Below are positions 45,783 through 54,752 of a stretch of DNA of 64,000 nucleotides, piece after piece (the first letter of the stretch is position 1; every line of letters starts with the position of its first letter). This DNA is from Kocuria soli (GTDB lineage: Bacteria; Actinomycetota; Actinomycetes; Actinomycetales; Micrococcaceae). Under the pieces are notes generated by a model. That model was given only the letters and a program-made list of their open reading frames with translations. It was not told where the DNA came from and searched no databases. The DNA is taken from the NCBI RefSeq assembly GCF_003797835.1, contig NZ_RKMF01000001.1, positions 186,001 to 250,000 of the forward strand, read 5' to 3'. The position numbers were made by a program, and so were the translations under genes.

Positions 45783-46613
45783 ATGACTACAACCACGAAT
45801 CCCCCGTTCGCCCTGACCGTTGCCGGGAACGAGGCGACCGGAGGTGCCGGCGCCCAGGCCGACCTCAAGACGTTCCAGGAGCTCGGGGTCTTCGGCTCTC
45901 TGGCCCTGACCTGCATTGTTTCCTTCGATCCGAAGAACGACTGGGGTCACCGCTTCGTCCCCGTGGACCCGCAGGTCATCGCGGACCAGCTCGAAGCCGC
46001 AACCACTGCCTACGACCTGGACGCGGTCAAGTTGGGCATGTTGGGCACCCCGGCGACCATCGACGTCGTCGCCGAAGCCATGACGAACCTCAAGCCCAAG
46101 AACCTGGTCCTGGACCCCGTGCTGATCTGCAAGGGCCAGGAGCCCGGCGCGGCCCTGGACACGGACGAGGCCCTCAAGGCAAAGATCCTCCCCCAGGCGA
46201 CGTTCGTGACCCCCAACCACTTCGAGTCGATCTCCCTGTCCGGCATGCAGGACATCACCACGGTCGAGGAACTGGAAGAGGCCGCCAAGCGTATCCACGA
46301 ACGCTCGGGTGCGGTGGTGCTGGCCAAGGGCGGCATCCGCATCGAGGGCCCGGAGGCCGTGGACGTCTACTACGACGGCGAAACCACGGAAATCCTGGCC
46401 GCCCCCAAGGTGGAAGGTGTTGCAGTGGCCGGAGCCGGTTGCACCATGGCCGCGGCCGTCACCGCCGAACTGGCAAAGGGCCTGACCCCGCTGGAGGCTG
46501 CACGGGCGGCCAAGGAATTCGTGACCGCCGGTATCCGCGAGCGCGTCACCTCCCACGCCCCGTTCGACGCGCTGTGGCAGAAGGGTCTGGCCACCGAACG
46601 CGCTGTCGGGTGA
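45783..46613 (+). CDS. pdxK: Pyridoxal/pyridoxine kinase (PdxK, ThiD-type)
   Basis: This ribokinase-fold enzyme phosphorylates vitamin B6 vitamers and may also act on hydroxymethylpyrimidine. The 276 residues start with [21 protein letters not shown] for substrate binding and end with the anion-hole region [19 protein letters not shown]. The internal [23 protein letters not shown] and VVLAKGGIR...AVDVYYDGE match the Bacillus/Staphylococcus PdxK subgroup better than bifunctional ThiD. A predicted leaderless promoter precedes it. A TetR regulator follows 52 bp downstream. Confidence 0.88.
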   Translation: MTTTTNPPFALTVAGNEATGGAGAQADLKTFQELGVFGSLALTCIVSFDPKNDWGHRFVPVDPQVIADQLEAATTAYDLDAVKLGMLGTPATIDVVAEAMTNLKPKNLVLDPVLICKGQEPGAALDTDEALKAKILPQATFVTPNHFESISLSGMQDITTVEELEEAAKRIHERSGAVVLAKGGIRIEGPEAVDVYYDGETTEILAAPKVEGVAVAGAGCTMAAAVTAELAKGLTPLEAARAAKEFVTAGIRERVTSHAPFDALWQKGLATERAVG

Positions 46614-46653
46614 CGTCCACCGCACACCCAGGTTTTTTACTGACAGAGCGGGC

Positions 46654-46659
46654 TAGTAT
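46654..46659 (+). promoter_or_regulatory. -10 element of tetR-like gene (leaderless)
   Basis: TAGTAT ends 6 nt before the ATG, with no ribosome-binding site. It overlaps a GACA-N13-TGTC inverted pair (46642-46662) that could be an autoregulatory operator. Confidence 0.45.
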
Positions 46660-46665
46660 GTCGTC

Positions 46666-47334
46666 ATGCCCAAAATCCAGGCGGCGTCCAACGCCGAACA
46701 GCGCGAGCACACCAAGCGCGCGATTCTCGAGTCCTTCGGACGGCTTCTGTACTCCCAGGGGTTGACCGGACTGACCATGACCCACGTGGCCAAGAACGCC
46801 GGTGTCGGTCGCACCGCGGTCTACAACTACTTCGCGGACATGGGCGAGTTGCTGGTGGCCTACACCCTGGACGAGACCGAACGGTTCATGACGGAACTGC
46901 GCGGCGACCTCGAGGGCGTGGAGAACCCCGTCGACAAGTTGGCGATCTACATCCGGGCGCAGATCGACGACCTCTCCCGCCGTCACCTGCCCCCGGGGCC
47001 CGCCATGCGCTCCGTGCTCTCCCCGGAGGACTTCGCCAAGCTCGGCGAGCACGTCGGGGCGCTGCGCGGAATGCTGACCACCATCCTCCAGGAGGCCGTG
47101 GACGACGGGTGGTTGCCCGCCGGCGACCTGGAAGAGATGGGCCGCCTGGTGCACAGTTCCCTGACCGCGACCGCCGATCGTGAGGCGGTGTCGGAGGAGG
47201 CCAGGGAGGCCCACGAACGCCACGTCAAGGCCACTGTCCTGTTCGCGCTGCGCGGCCTGGGTGCCCAGTTCGACGCCGAGGGCAACCCGGTGCGGTCGCG
47301 GATCGAGCCCGCTGCGTTGAGCGTCGCGGTCTGA
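46666..47334 (+). CDS. TetR/AcrR-family regulator
   Basis: The 222-residue repressor-type protein has an N-terminal TetR helix-turn-helix (about 17-62): RAILESFGRLLYSQGLTGLTMTHVAKNAGVGRTAVYNYFADMGELLVAY. The C-terminal ligand domain begins MTELRGDLEGVENPVDKLAIYIRAQID and resembles TetR_C groups with PGPAMRSVLSPEDF. The ligand is unknown. It could control itself, pdxK or the convergent LtaS-like gene. Its stop codon is 4 nt from the stop of that gene. Confidence 0.9.
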   Translation: MPKIQAASNAEQREHTKRAILESFGRLLYSQGLTGLTMTHVAKNAGVGRTAVYNYFADMGELLVAYTLDETERFMTELRGDLEGVENPVDKLAIYIRAQIDDLSRRHLPPGPAMRSVLSPEDFAKLGEHVGALRGMLTTILQEAVDDGWLPAGDLEEMGRLVHSSLTATADREAVSEEAREAHERHVKATVLFALRGLGAQFDAEGNPVRSRIEPAALSVAV

Positions 47335-47338
47335 CCCG

Positions 47339-49237
47339 TCACTCGTTCTTGGCCTGTGGCCACATCTTGTCCACGGCGTACCGGTCTCCGATCGAGAAGT
47401 CGTACTGGACGGCCCGTAGGTCATCCAGGCGTCCTTGCGCTTCGGGATCCAGGGCGTTCGTGTCGACCTCGTTGCCCTCGGGGTCCAGCATCCTGCCCTG
47501 CTGGATGACCGGCGTCTCCTTCTTTACGTCGTCCAACAGTGCGATGTAGGGCGGCACCTTGGCGTCGGCGACGTCGTAGACGGCGGGCATCAGCATGGCG
47601 GGGGTGATTGCTCCCCCGGCCTTGTACTCGTTGGTCTTGCTGCTCCACACGAAGTACGGCGTCCGCATGCTGGCGTCGGGTTCGTTGGCCGCAAGGATGT
47701 CTTGGCTGTAGACACCGGGGTGGTGGTCGCCGTAGAACACCACGATGGTCTCCTCGTCCCGGGTCTGGAGGTCGTCCAGGAACTGGGACATGGCCTCGTC
47801 CGAGTAGGACAGCCCGCGGGTGTACTGTCCGAGCTCACCGGACTGGGACGTTCCCTCGGCGTCGTATCCGATGGGGTCCTTGTAGTACCCGGGGTACGGA
47901 CCGTGGTTCTGCATGGTCACCAGGTTCATGAACAGCGGATCCTCTTGGGTGTCCACCTGGTGCACGACGTCGGAGAACGCCGAGGCGTCGCTGATGTACG
48001 GGCTGTTCTCCAAGTGCTCCTTGGACTGCATCGCGGAGTCGTCGATTACCTCGTCGAATCCCAGGGTCTTGTACACCTCGGACCGCTTGTACATGTGCAG
48101 GTTGTACGCGTGCATGGCCACTGTGTGGTGACCGTCGGCCTCGAAGGCCCCGACGGCGGAGGGGTAGCTCTTGTAGTCGCTCACGAACATCTGGTACGGC
48201 GAGGTCACCTGTGGCTGGAAGAGCCCGATGGGCTGCCCGGTCAGTGACTCGAACTCCATGGTGGAGGTGCCGCCGCCGTAGGCGCTGGCGTAGCTCTGCC
48301 CGGACGTGGTCTCGGACATGATCTGCTGGGTGTTGGGGATCGGGTTCTCGTCCAGTTCGAAACCCTCCATCCAGGACGGGTCCGTGAAGGATTCGGAGAG
48401 CACGACCACGACGTTGACGTCCTTGATCGACTTCTCCCGGTCCTTGTTGATCTCGTCCGCACGGCCCTGGTACCGCTGTGCGATCTCATCCATGGACTCT
48501 TGGCTGTAGCCCTCCGGTGTGGGCATGGCCTGGATCGGCATGTTGTAGAGGAACCCGCCCAGGAAACCGTTGGCACGGTAGTTCCACAGCTGGCTCGAGT
48601 TACCCCATTCGGCACCGCGGGCGTCGTACATGGCGCGCCACATGTTGGGAGGGCCGTTGAAGTTCCCCGCGTGCACGAGGAGCCCGCTCGCAACGGCGAA
48701 GGTCAGCAACCGTGCCGCCAGCACTCGACGGTTCCAGCCCTGACCACAACGATGAATCCGGGGACGCGGGAACCAGTGCCCCAGGATCTTCCCGACCAGG
48801 AAGATGACCAGAACGATTCCGATCAGTGCCCCGATCGTGAGAGCGACGGTGCTCTTGCTCACCATGGAGAACACGAATCCGGCTTCGCTCAGGAAGTCCA
48901 GGTCGCTGGGGAACACCGGCTCCTGGCGCAGCTTGACCTTGTTGATGTTGACGCCGGCCAAGAGGAACGAAAGCCCGCCGACCAAGCCCACGGACCACCA
49001 GAGGCGCCCGAGTAGTGCCCAGACGAACGCGATGACCACGCAGATCAGCAGGACATCCAGTGGCGAGGTGGTGGCCAGGACGTGCCCAATGCCGTCCTTC
49101 TTGACTCGGATCGAGTACTGCAGAACGAACGCGCAGACACAAGCCGCCGCCAAGACCACGACGGCGCCGCCGATGAGGGAACGCCACGGCGCCCGCGACT
49201 TCTGGGCGGGCGAATCTGACGGCAAAGAACTGTTCAC
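47339..49237 (-). CDS. LtaS-like sulfatase-fold membrane enzyme
   Basis: The 632-residue protein resembles lipoteichoic acid synthase and related glycerophosphate transferases. Five N-terminal transmembrane segments (about 20-195) are followed by an extracellular sulfatase-fold domain. Active-site features are conserved: VVVVLSESFTDPSW (metal-binding Glu282), the nucleophile Thr324 in AYGGGTSTMEFESLTG, TMQNHGPYPGYY and FYGDHHPGVY. It would act on the outer face, transferring a polar headgroup to a lipid-linked polymer. Micrococcaceae usually carry lipomannan and not classical LTA, so the product is open. I favour GTG 49237, which has TAGTGT at leaderless spacing; a TTG at 49267 is also in frame. 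Confidence 0.85.
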   Translation of the reverse strand: MNSSLPSDSPAQKSRAPWRSLIGGAVVVLAAACVCAFVLQYSIRVKKDGIGHVLATTSPLDVLLICVVIAFVWALLGRLWWSVGLVGGLSFLLAGVNINKVKLRQEPVFPSDLDFLSEAGFVFSMVSKSTVALTIGALIGIVLVIFLVGKILGHWFPRPRIHRCGQGWNRRVLAARLLTFAVASGLLVHAGNFNGPPNMWRAMYDARGAEWGNSSQLWNYRANGFLGGFLYNMPIQAMPTPEGYSQESMDEIAQRYQGRADEINKDREKSIKDVNVVVVLSESFTDPSWMEGFELDENPIPNTQQIMSETTSGQSYASAYGGGTSTMEFESLTGQPIGLFQPQVTSPYQMFVSDYKSYPSAVGAFEADGHHTVAMHAYNLHMYKRSEVYKTLGFDEVIDDSAMQSKEHLENSPYISDASAFSDVVHQVDTQEDPLFMNLVTMQNHGPYPGYYKDPIGYDAEGTSQSGELGQYTRGLSYSDEAMSQFLDDLQTRDEETIVVFYGDHHPGVYSQDILAANEPDASMRTPYFVWSSKTNEYKAGGAITPAMLMPAVYDVADAKVPPYIALLDDVKKETPVIQQGRMLDPEGNEVDTNALDPEAQGRLDDLRAVQYDFSIGDRYAVDKMWPQAKNE

Positions 49238-49309
49238 GGAAAGTACACTATCTAGAACAGTGCCCAATCCTGCAGTGTTGCGGGTGTGATGCTATCGTGC
49301 CGGGCACCC

Positions 49310-50752
49310 TCAATCGGTCACAAGACCGCTCTGAGCAGGGATCTTCACGCCCTCCACGGTGACATCCTGATTGCGGTAGTTGACCCAGACCTGGCGTCCG
49401 TCGGAGAGGTCACGACGCCAGACGGTGTAGTCGAACCATGTGGACTTCTTCCCAACGGCGTTCACCCCCGGGTCCTCGAGGACCTCACGCAGTTGCCGGA
49501 CGTCCGGGTCGGATTCGTCCACGGAGACATCGGTGACCTTCTCGTACAGGCCTGGATTCGAGGCTGCGGTCTCCTGGCACTGTGGCTGAGCCTGCACGAC
49601 CGACATGTCCAGGTTCGCGCCCTCTTCCTTGGCCGTGAGCACGGTGGCCAGGCTGAGAGTCATGTCCTGCTGACGTCGCTGGTCGACCTGCCCCATGAGT
49701 CGTGACGCGTCCGGAGTCGAATCCGTCAGGCACGAACCCCCAACGGTTCCGGTGAGGTTCGGGTCCGTCGTCGCCTTGACCGCGAACTGATGCATGACCA
49801 CGGGCGTGGAACGGGACAGTGTGCCCAAGACAGCGGCGTTCTGTTCGACGGCGTAGAAAGCACCGAACTGGTCGCCCTTCGGGCCACCGATCACGAATTC
49901 GCGCATCATCCAGTCCAGGTCCCGACTGCCCGCCAGACGCTGCGCCAGCTCCACCTGGCTGGAGTCGTCCGAGTAGATGCCGAGGTTGCCGGCCAGAGTC
50001 TTCCCGCTGCCGTCGTCATCCATCGCGTCCGAAATCGTCCCGACGGTACGCAGCACCGCTTGCCCATAGGCGTCGTCGGAGCCCCACGGCCCCCAGGTCC
50101 CCACGTCATCCATGTTCTGACCGTGGGCCGGAGACATGGCCATGTCGTCCAGGAACACGCCGTCGAACCGCACGGGGGCGGCTCCGGTGGACCCTCGAAC
50201 TGAATCCGTGGTGACCAGGTCCACGGCGCGCTCACCGCAGGCCTGGGCATAGGAGGCCGACTGGTCCGCGATGGTGATGTAGTCGAAGGCGGGGTAAACG
50301 GCGTTCCCCTTGTCGTTGGTGGCAACCGCGGAATTACCGGGCTTCACCGCGTACTGCTCGCCGTCTTCCGGGCGCACACACGTGGGGAAGAAGGGTTCCT
50401 TGTCCCACTCGGTGACGCCCTGCATGCCACCGATGTTCAGGTACGCCAGGAATTCGGTGTCTGGGTTGGCGGCCTTCATGTCCGCCAAGGTGCAATCACC
50501 CTTGGCCAGCGTGCCGCCGGCAACCAGAGGGGCCACGATCGCGGTGTCCACCGCCCCGACCATCGACCCACCGGGGCACAACGCCTGGGACTGTTGGTAG
50601 CCGTGCAGATAGGCCACGCGCCCCGCACCCGTGTTTCCCGCTGCACCGTCGTCAGGTGCAGCGACGGCGGGGACTGCAGCCGTCGCGAGCACAGTGGCCG
50701 TGGTCAGTACGGTGGCCGCGGCTGAGCGGGCGATCCGTGCGGAGGGCTTCAT
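49310..50752 (-). CDS. Exported TIM-barrel glycoside-hydrolase-like protein
   Basis: The secreted protein has 480 residues. The signal peptide covers about 1-32 (VLATAAVPAVAA). The mature part begins RVAYLHGYQQSQALCPGG and shows a barrel pattern with FLAYLNIGG, FDYITIADQSASYAQACGERAVDLV, a strand-end acid pair in FDGVFLDDMAMSPAHG, and LDWMMREFVIGG. The order resembles putative glycosyl hydrolase families such as GHL15 or GH114, which have DGxFLD acids, but I cannot place it firmly. The start ATG 50752 has GGGGAT upstream. It lies 72 bp upstream of the LtaS-like gene on the same strand, so a role in surface-polymer processing is plausible but inferred. Confidence 0.65.
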   Translation of the reverse strand: MKPSARIARSAAATVLTTATVLATAAVPAVAAPDDGAAGNTGAGRVAYLHGYQQSQALCPGGSMVGAVDTAIVAPLVAGGTLAKGDCTLADMKAANPDTEFLAYLNIGGMQGVTEWDKEPFFPTCVRPEDGEQYAVKPGNSAVATNDKGNAVYPAFDYITIADQSASYAQACGERAVDLVTTDSVRGSTGAAPVRFDGVFLDDMAMSPAHGQNMDDVGTWGPWGSDDAYGQAVLRTVGTISDAMDDDGSGKTLAGNLGIYSDDSSQVELAQRLAGSRDLDWMMREFVIGGPKGDQFGAFYAVEQNAAVLGTLSRSTPVVMHQFAVKATTDPNLTGTVGGSCLTDSTPDASRLMGQVDQRRQQDMTLSLATVLTAKEEGANLDMSVVQAQPQCQETAASNPGLYEKVTDVSVDESDPDVRQLREVLEDPGVNAVGKKSTWFDYTVWRRDLSDGRQVWVNYRNQDVTVEGVKIPAQSGLVTD

Positions 50753-50846
50753 GGGAGATCCCCGTTCCATGAGTCGATGTCGGTTCCGACCGAGGTGCGG
50801 TCGTCACGAGGGAGGACCCTACAGTGCCATGACCTGCGATGACATG

Positions 50847-50883
50847 AAAAAGGCCCGTGACCTGCAATGACAGGTCACGGGCC
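50847..50883 (-). terminator. Terminator of tRNA-Ser(GGA)
   Basis: 13-bp perfect arms ggcccgtgacctg / caggtcacgggcc with a 6-nt loop. On the minus strand the stem is followed by TTTTT and starts 5 nt after the tRNA. Confidence 0.9.
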
Positions 50884-50888
50884 GTTCG

Positions 50889-50973
50889 CGGAGGATGGGG
50901 GATTTGAACCCCCGAGGGCGTTAACCCAACACGCGTTCCAGGCGTGCGCCATAGGCCGCTAGGCGAATCCTCC
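50889..50973 (-). tRNA. tRNA-Ser(GGA)
   Basis: A class II tRNA of 85 nt with acceptor stem GGAGGAT / ATCCTCC, discriminator G, anticodon loop CTGGAAC giving GGA, a long variable arm and T-loop GGTTCAAATCC. The CCA is not encoded. Confidence 0.96.
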
Positions 50974-51031
50974 AGATTGCACATGGTTCCCGCCGGCTCG
51001 GAAACACCGGGGGCGCGAACGTGCACACGAC

Positions 51032-51061
51032 AGCCTAGACGATCCGGGCCGGAGAGGAAAA
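51032..51061 (-). promoter_or_regulatory. Promoter of tRNA-Ser(GGA)
   Basis: On the minus strand TTTTCC (51061-51056) and TAGGCT (51037-51032) are 18 bp apart, about 60 nt upstream of the tRNA. The 176 bp between the tRNA and SRP RNA otherwise hold only these divergent promoters. Confidence 0.5.
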
Positions 51062-51116
51062 TGCGGTCCGTGCTGAGGGGCGCGATCCCTGAGAGCGGGG
51101 CGCCGTCGTCGTCGGT

Positions 51117-51145
51117 TTCCACCCGGCCGCGCGGTCGGCTAGGGT
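51117..51145 (+). promoter_or_regulatory. Promoter of SRP RNA
   Basis: TTCCAC (51117-51122) and TAGGGT (51140-51145) with a 17-bp spacer predict a start near 51152, the 5' end of the SRP RNA. Confidence 0.5.
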
Positions 51146-51151
51146 TGTCGT

Positions 51152-51243
51152 CAGCCCCTCGTGTGGCGTCATCCTGCGGAACTCCCCCAGGGCCGGAAGG
51201 CAGCAAGGGTACGTGGGCTCTGGCGGGTGCACGAGGGGTCTTC
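51152..51243 (+). ncRNA. ffs: Signal recognition particle RNA (4.5S)
   Basis: This RNA binds Ffh and targets nascent membrane proteins. The outer stem pairs gcccctcgtg with cacgaggggt. The conserved domain IV lies between: CCAGGGCCGGAAGGCAGCAAGGG, with the GGAA tetraloop and the asymmetric loop bound by Ffh, followed by GTGGGCTCTGGCGGGTGC. The location directly upstream of dnaX is usual in actinobacteria. The ends are approximate to a few bases. Confidence 0.93.
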
Positions 51244-51284
51244 ACATGGTCGTTCTCGGCCGCTCCACAGCCGGACCGGTGGCC

Positions 51285-51313
51285 CCTACACTGTCCGAAT
51301 CACTCGTTAGGGT
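51285..51313 (+). promoter_or_regulatory. Promoter of dnaX (leaderless)
   Basis: CCTACA (51285-51290) and TAGGGT (51308-51313) with a 17-bp spacer; the -10 ends 6 nt before the GTG start, and no Shine-Dalgarno sequence is present. Confidence 0.5.
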
Positions 51314-51319
51314 GTCTGT

Positions 51320-54013
51320 GTGACCACCGCCTTGTACCGCCGCTACCGCCCCGAAACGTTCCAGGACGTCATTGGGCAGTCGCACGTGACCGATCCTCTG
51401 ATGACGGCGCTGCGCAAGAACAAGGTCAGCCACGCCTACCTGTTCTCGGGCCCCCGAGGTTGCGGCAAGACGACGTCCGCGCGCATCCTGGCGCGCTGCC
51501 TCAACTGCGCAGAGGGACCCACGCCGAATCCGTGCGGCACCTGCGAATCCTGCGTGGACCTCTCCCGTGACGGCACCGGGTCCTTGGACGTCATCGAGAT
51601 GGACGCCGCCTCCCACGGTGGCGTGGACGACGCCCGGCAGCTGCGCGAACGCGCGACCTTCGCCCCCGTGCGGGACCGGTACAAGATCTTCATCATCGAC
51701 GAAGCGCACATGGTCACGCGCGACGGCTTCAACGCCCTGCTCAAGATCGTCGAGGAGCCGCCCGAACACATCAAGTTCATCTTCGCGACCACTGAGCCCA
51801 ACAAGGTGCTGCCCACGATTCGGTCGCGCACGCACCACTACCCGTTCCGCCTGGTCCCGCCCGAGCCGCTCATGGACTACCTGCAGCAGCTGTGCGACCA
51901 GGAGTCCGTGGGCGTGGAGCCGGGTGTCCTGGCCATGGTGGTGCGGGCCGGCGGAGGTTCCGTCCGCGACTCCCTCTCGGTCCTGGACCAGCTCATGGCC
52001 GGCACGGACGCGGAACAGATCGGGTACGACCTCGCCGTCTCCCTCCTGGGTTACACCCACGGTGCCCTGCTCGACGACGTCGTGGACGCCTTCGCCTCCG
52101 GGGACGCGGCCACGGTCTTCCGCGCCGTCGACCGTGTGATCCAGACGGGGCAGGACCCGCGACGGTTCGTGGAGGACCTCCTGGAGCGCTTCCGCGACCT
52201 GGTGATCGTGGACGCGGTCCCGGAGTCTGCGGCCAACATCCTGCACGGAATGCCCGAGGACCAGGTCGCTCGCCTCCGGAACCAGGCCCAGCTCATGGGT
52301 GCCGCCGAGCTCTCCCGGGCGGCGGACATCACCAACGAAGCCCTCACGGAGATGACCGGGGCCACCTCCCCCCAGTTGCACCTCGAGTTGCTGTGCGCCC
52401 GCCTGCTGCTGCCCTCAGCGGAGAACACGACGCGTGGCGCCGGGGCCCGCATCGACCGTTTGGAGCGGCGCCTCAACATGGGGCGCACCGGCGCGCCCAC
52501 GGGCCCGCTCGTCGACGTCCCCCAGGCCGCACCCGCCCCGGGTTCTGGCGACCGCAGGACGACGGAGGGTCCGACCTCCGGCACATCTGCGCAGGCTCCG
52601 CAGGCGGCTTCCAGCCCGGGCGCCGTTGCTGGCCAAGAAGTCGATGAGCCCACACGGGACCGGTCGCGGCAAACAGCCCCGGACTCGACGCCTCAGTCGT
52701 CGAACGGTGCCGCCGCGGAGGCGGACAACTCGCAGAGCCGTGACCGCCAGGAGGACGTGCCGGCGGCCGAGCCGCACGCGACCCCAGCGCCGCGCGTTGC
52801 CGCCCACTCGGCACAGGGCCCGTCCAGCGGTGGTGGCATCGACATGATCCGCGGGTCCTGGACCGAAGTGGTCAACGCCCTGGCCGACATCCACCGCGTC
52901 TCCTGGATGACCGTCATGCGCGGGACTCCGGCGGCCTTCGACGGCTCCGTGCTCCAGCTGGTCTTCGACGGGGCCGGGGACCGCAAGAACTTCCCGCGGT
53001 TCGAACCCAACCTGGTCGCTGCGATCCAGCAGGTGCTCGGCGTCTCCTGCCGGGTCGAGGCTGTTGGCCCCGGTGAGGCCGGTGGCGGAACGACCGGCCC
53101 GTCAACGCCCGGTGGGCGTGGCCCGGCAGGCGTCCCGGAAAGCTCGGGCGGCTCAGACCGCCCGAATCGGCCGGAACCGCAGGGTCCGCCCCGGCCAACG
53201 GGATCGGCGGCCGGACCGGATCAGGGTCAGTCCGCACCCCGAACGCAGTCCGCCACCGATCAGCCGTCCCACGCGCGGGACACTGCGCCCGTTCACGACG
53301 CGGGTCCCGTGGACTCGTGGGCCGTGGCCAAGATCCCGACGGGCACCGAGGGCACCGCGACGGATCAGGACGAGGACGCAGAACGGGCCCCTGACCCCGC
53401 TCCGACGACCGACCACCCCGCCGTCGGTGCCGAACCGGCCCCCGCCGCCGCGTCGGCGAACCGGGACAATGTGGTCGCGCGCCCCCGTGAGAGCTCTTCC
53501 ACGACGCTGGAAGAACCCCCGACCGAAGTGGGCAACGGAAGCAGCGACGGCGACACCCAGGCACCCGCCAACGATCCCTATCAGGACATTCCCTGGCCGG
53601 ACGAGCCTCCGCCCGAGGACGATGTGCCGCCCGAACAGTGGCGACCTTCTCCCGGAGGACGCGGCACCCGCGCACCCGCACGACCAGAGCCCACCCCGCA
53701 CCCGGCACCTCAGCCGACCCCGGCGCACCCGTCGTCGGTGTCCACGTTGAAAACCGAACCGACCCGCGACCCTGCCGCGCCCACCCGCAAAGCGAGCTTC
53801 CGGGAACGGCACGCGGCGCACTTTGCCGCCGCGCAGGCCGAAAGCGCCCGTTCGGCGAGCCCCACCGCTGATGACTCGCAGGGTGACGAGGAGTTCGTCC
53901 CCAGCGACGACGACCTGTCCGTGGAGAACTCGGGGCTGCAGGGGCGGGCGATGATCGAGAAGATCCTGGGTGGCCGCCTGATCGAAGAACGCCCCCACGA
54001 ACCCCGGATCTGA
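51320..54013 (+). CDS. dnaX: DNA polymerase III subunit gamma/tau
   Basis: DnaX is the ATPase of the clamp loader at the replication fork. The 897 residues open with LYRRYRPETFQDVIGQ; Walker A GPRGCGKTTS spans 44-53; zinc cysteines are Cys63, Cys72, Cys75 and Cys78; Walker B is IIDEAHM near 130-136; the sensor/SRC region lies in ATTEPNKVLPTIRSRTHHYPFR. A domain III-like segment (MIRGSWTEVVNALADIHRVSWMTVMRG) occurs near 510. About 250 residues of Pro/Ser/Thr/Glu-rich linker follow, and a conserved tail LQGRAMIEKILGGRLIEE ends the protein. No slippery heptamer for a gamma-type frameshift was seen. Confidence 0.96.
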   Translation: MTTALYRRYRPETFQDVIGQSHVTDPLMTALRKNKVSHAYLFSGPRGCGKTTSARILARCLNCAEGPTPNPCGTCESCVDLSRDGTGSLDVIEMDAASHGGVDDARQLRERATFAPVRDRYKIFIIDEAHMVTRDGFNALLKIVEEPPEHIKFIFATTEPNKVLPTIRSRTHHYPFRLVPPEPLMDYLQQLCDQESVGVEPGVLAMVVRAGGGSVRDSLSVLDQLMAGTDAEQIGYDLAVSLLGYTHGALLDDVVDAFASGDAATVFRAVDRVIQTGQDPRRFVEDLLERFRDLVIVDAVPESAANILHGMPEDQVARLRNQAQLMGAAELSRAADITNEALTEMTGATSPQLHLELLCARLLLPSAENTTRGAGARIDRLERRLNMGRTGAPTGPLVDVPQAAPAPGSGDRRTTEGPTSGTSAQAPQAASSPGAVAGQEVDEPTRDRSRQTAPDSTPQSSNGAAAEADNSQSRDRQEDVPAAEPHATPAPRVAAHSAQGPSSGGGIDMIRGSWTEVVNALADIHRVSWMTVMRGTPAAFDGSVLQLVFDGAGDRKNFPRFEPNLVAAIQQVLGVSCRVEAVGPGEAGGGTTGPSTPGGRGPAGVPESSGGSDRPNRPEPQGPPRPTGSAAGPDQGQSAPRTQSATDQPSHARDTAPVHDAGPVDSWAVAKIPTGTEGTATDQDEDAERAPDPAPTTDHPAVGAEPAPAAASANRDNVVARPRESSSTTLEEPPTEVGNGSSDGDTQAPANDPYQDIPWPDEPPPEDDVPPEQWRPSPGGRGTRAPARPEPTPHPAPQPTPAHPSSVSTLKTEPTRDPAAPTRKASFRERHAAHFAAAQAESARSASPTADDSQGDEEFVPSDDDLSVENSGLQGRAMIEKILGGRLIEERPHEPRI

Positions 54014-54050
54014 CGACCCCCATAAAAGACGCGAATGAAGTGAGTGACCT

Positions 54051-54647
54051 GTGTACGAAGGTGCCGTTCAGGACCTGATCGACGAACTCGGGAGACTTCC
54101 GGGAGTCGGCCCCAAGTCGGCCCAGCGCATTGCGTTCTTCCTGTTGGATGCGGACAAGGACGACGTTCAGCGCCTGTCCGAAGCCATGATCGCGATCAAG
54201 GAGAAGGTCAAGCACTGCCGCATCTGCGGCAACGTGGCCGAACAGGACGAGTGCGCGATCTGCCGCGACGCCCGCAGGGACCAGAGCGTGATCTGCGTGG
54301 TAGAGGAGTCCAAAGACGTCATGGCCATCGAGCGCACCAAGTCCTACCGCGGCCTGTACCACGTGCTCGGCGGGTCCATCAATCCCATTGCGGGTGTCGG
54401 CCCGGACCAGCTGCGGATCCGCGAACTCATGACCCGGCTCTCGGACGAAACCGTCGAGGAGATCGTGCTGGCCACGGATCCCAACCTTGAAGGTGAGGCC
54501 ACCGCCACCTACCTGGCCCGCATGCTCAACACGCTCGGCATCAAGGTCACCCGGCTCGCCTCCGGTCTGCCGGTCGGCGGCGACCTCGAATACGCGGACG
54601 AGGTCACACTCGGCCGGGCCTTCGAAGGGCGGACCGCGGTCACCTGA
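54051..54647 (+). CDS. recR: Recombination protein RecR
   Basis: RecR works with RecF and RecO to load RecA at gapped DNA. The 198-residue protein has the helix-hairpin-helix [15 protein letters not shown] (16-30), zinc-finger cysteines 56, 59, 68 and 71 (HCRICGN...CAICRD) and the Toprim domain starting [16 protein letters not shown], with [15 protein letters not shown]. The start is GTG 54051. It follows dnaX by 37 bp in the same direction, the usual dnaX-recR arrangement. Confidence 0.97.
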   Translation: MYEGAVQDLIDELGRLPGVGPKSAQRIAFFLLDADKDDVQRLSEAMIAIKEKVKHCRICGNVAEQDECAICRDARRDQSVICVVEESKDVMAIERTKSYRGLYHVLGGSINPIAGVGPDQLRIRELMTRLSDETVEEIVLATDPNLEGEATATYLARMLNTLGIKVTRLASGLPVGGDLEYADEVTLGRAFEGRTAVT

Positions 54648-54752
54648 GGCCGCCGGTACGATGGACCGAGCCCTGACACCGCAACCCGCGGCAGCCCGAG
54701 ACCGCCGGACGCAGGGCCCACAACGCAACGCAACACTGGGGAGCCAGAGCAC

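Noticed and set aside
51320-54013. Programmed frameshift in dnaX giving a separate gamma subunit
   Set aside because: No A-rich slippery heptamer with a downstream hairpin was seen, and the frame is open to the end.
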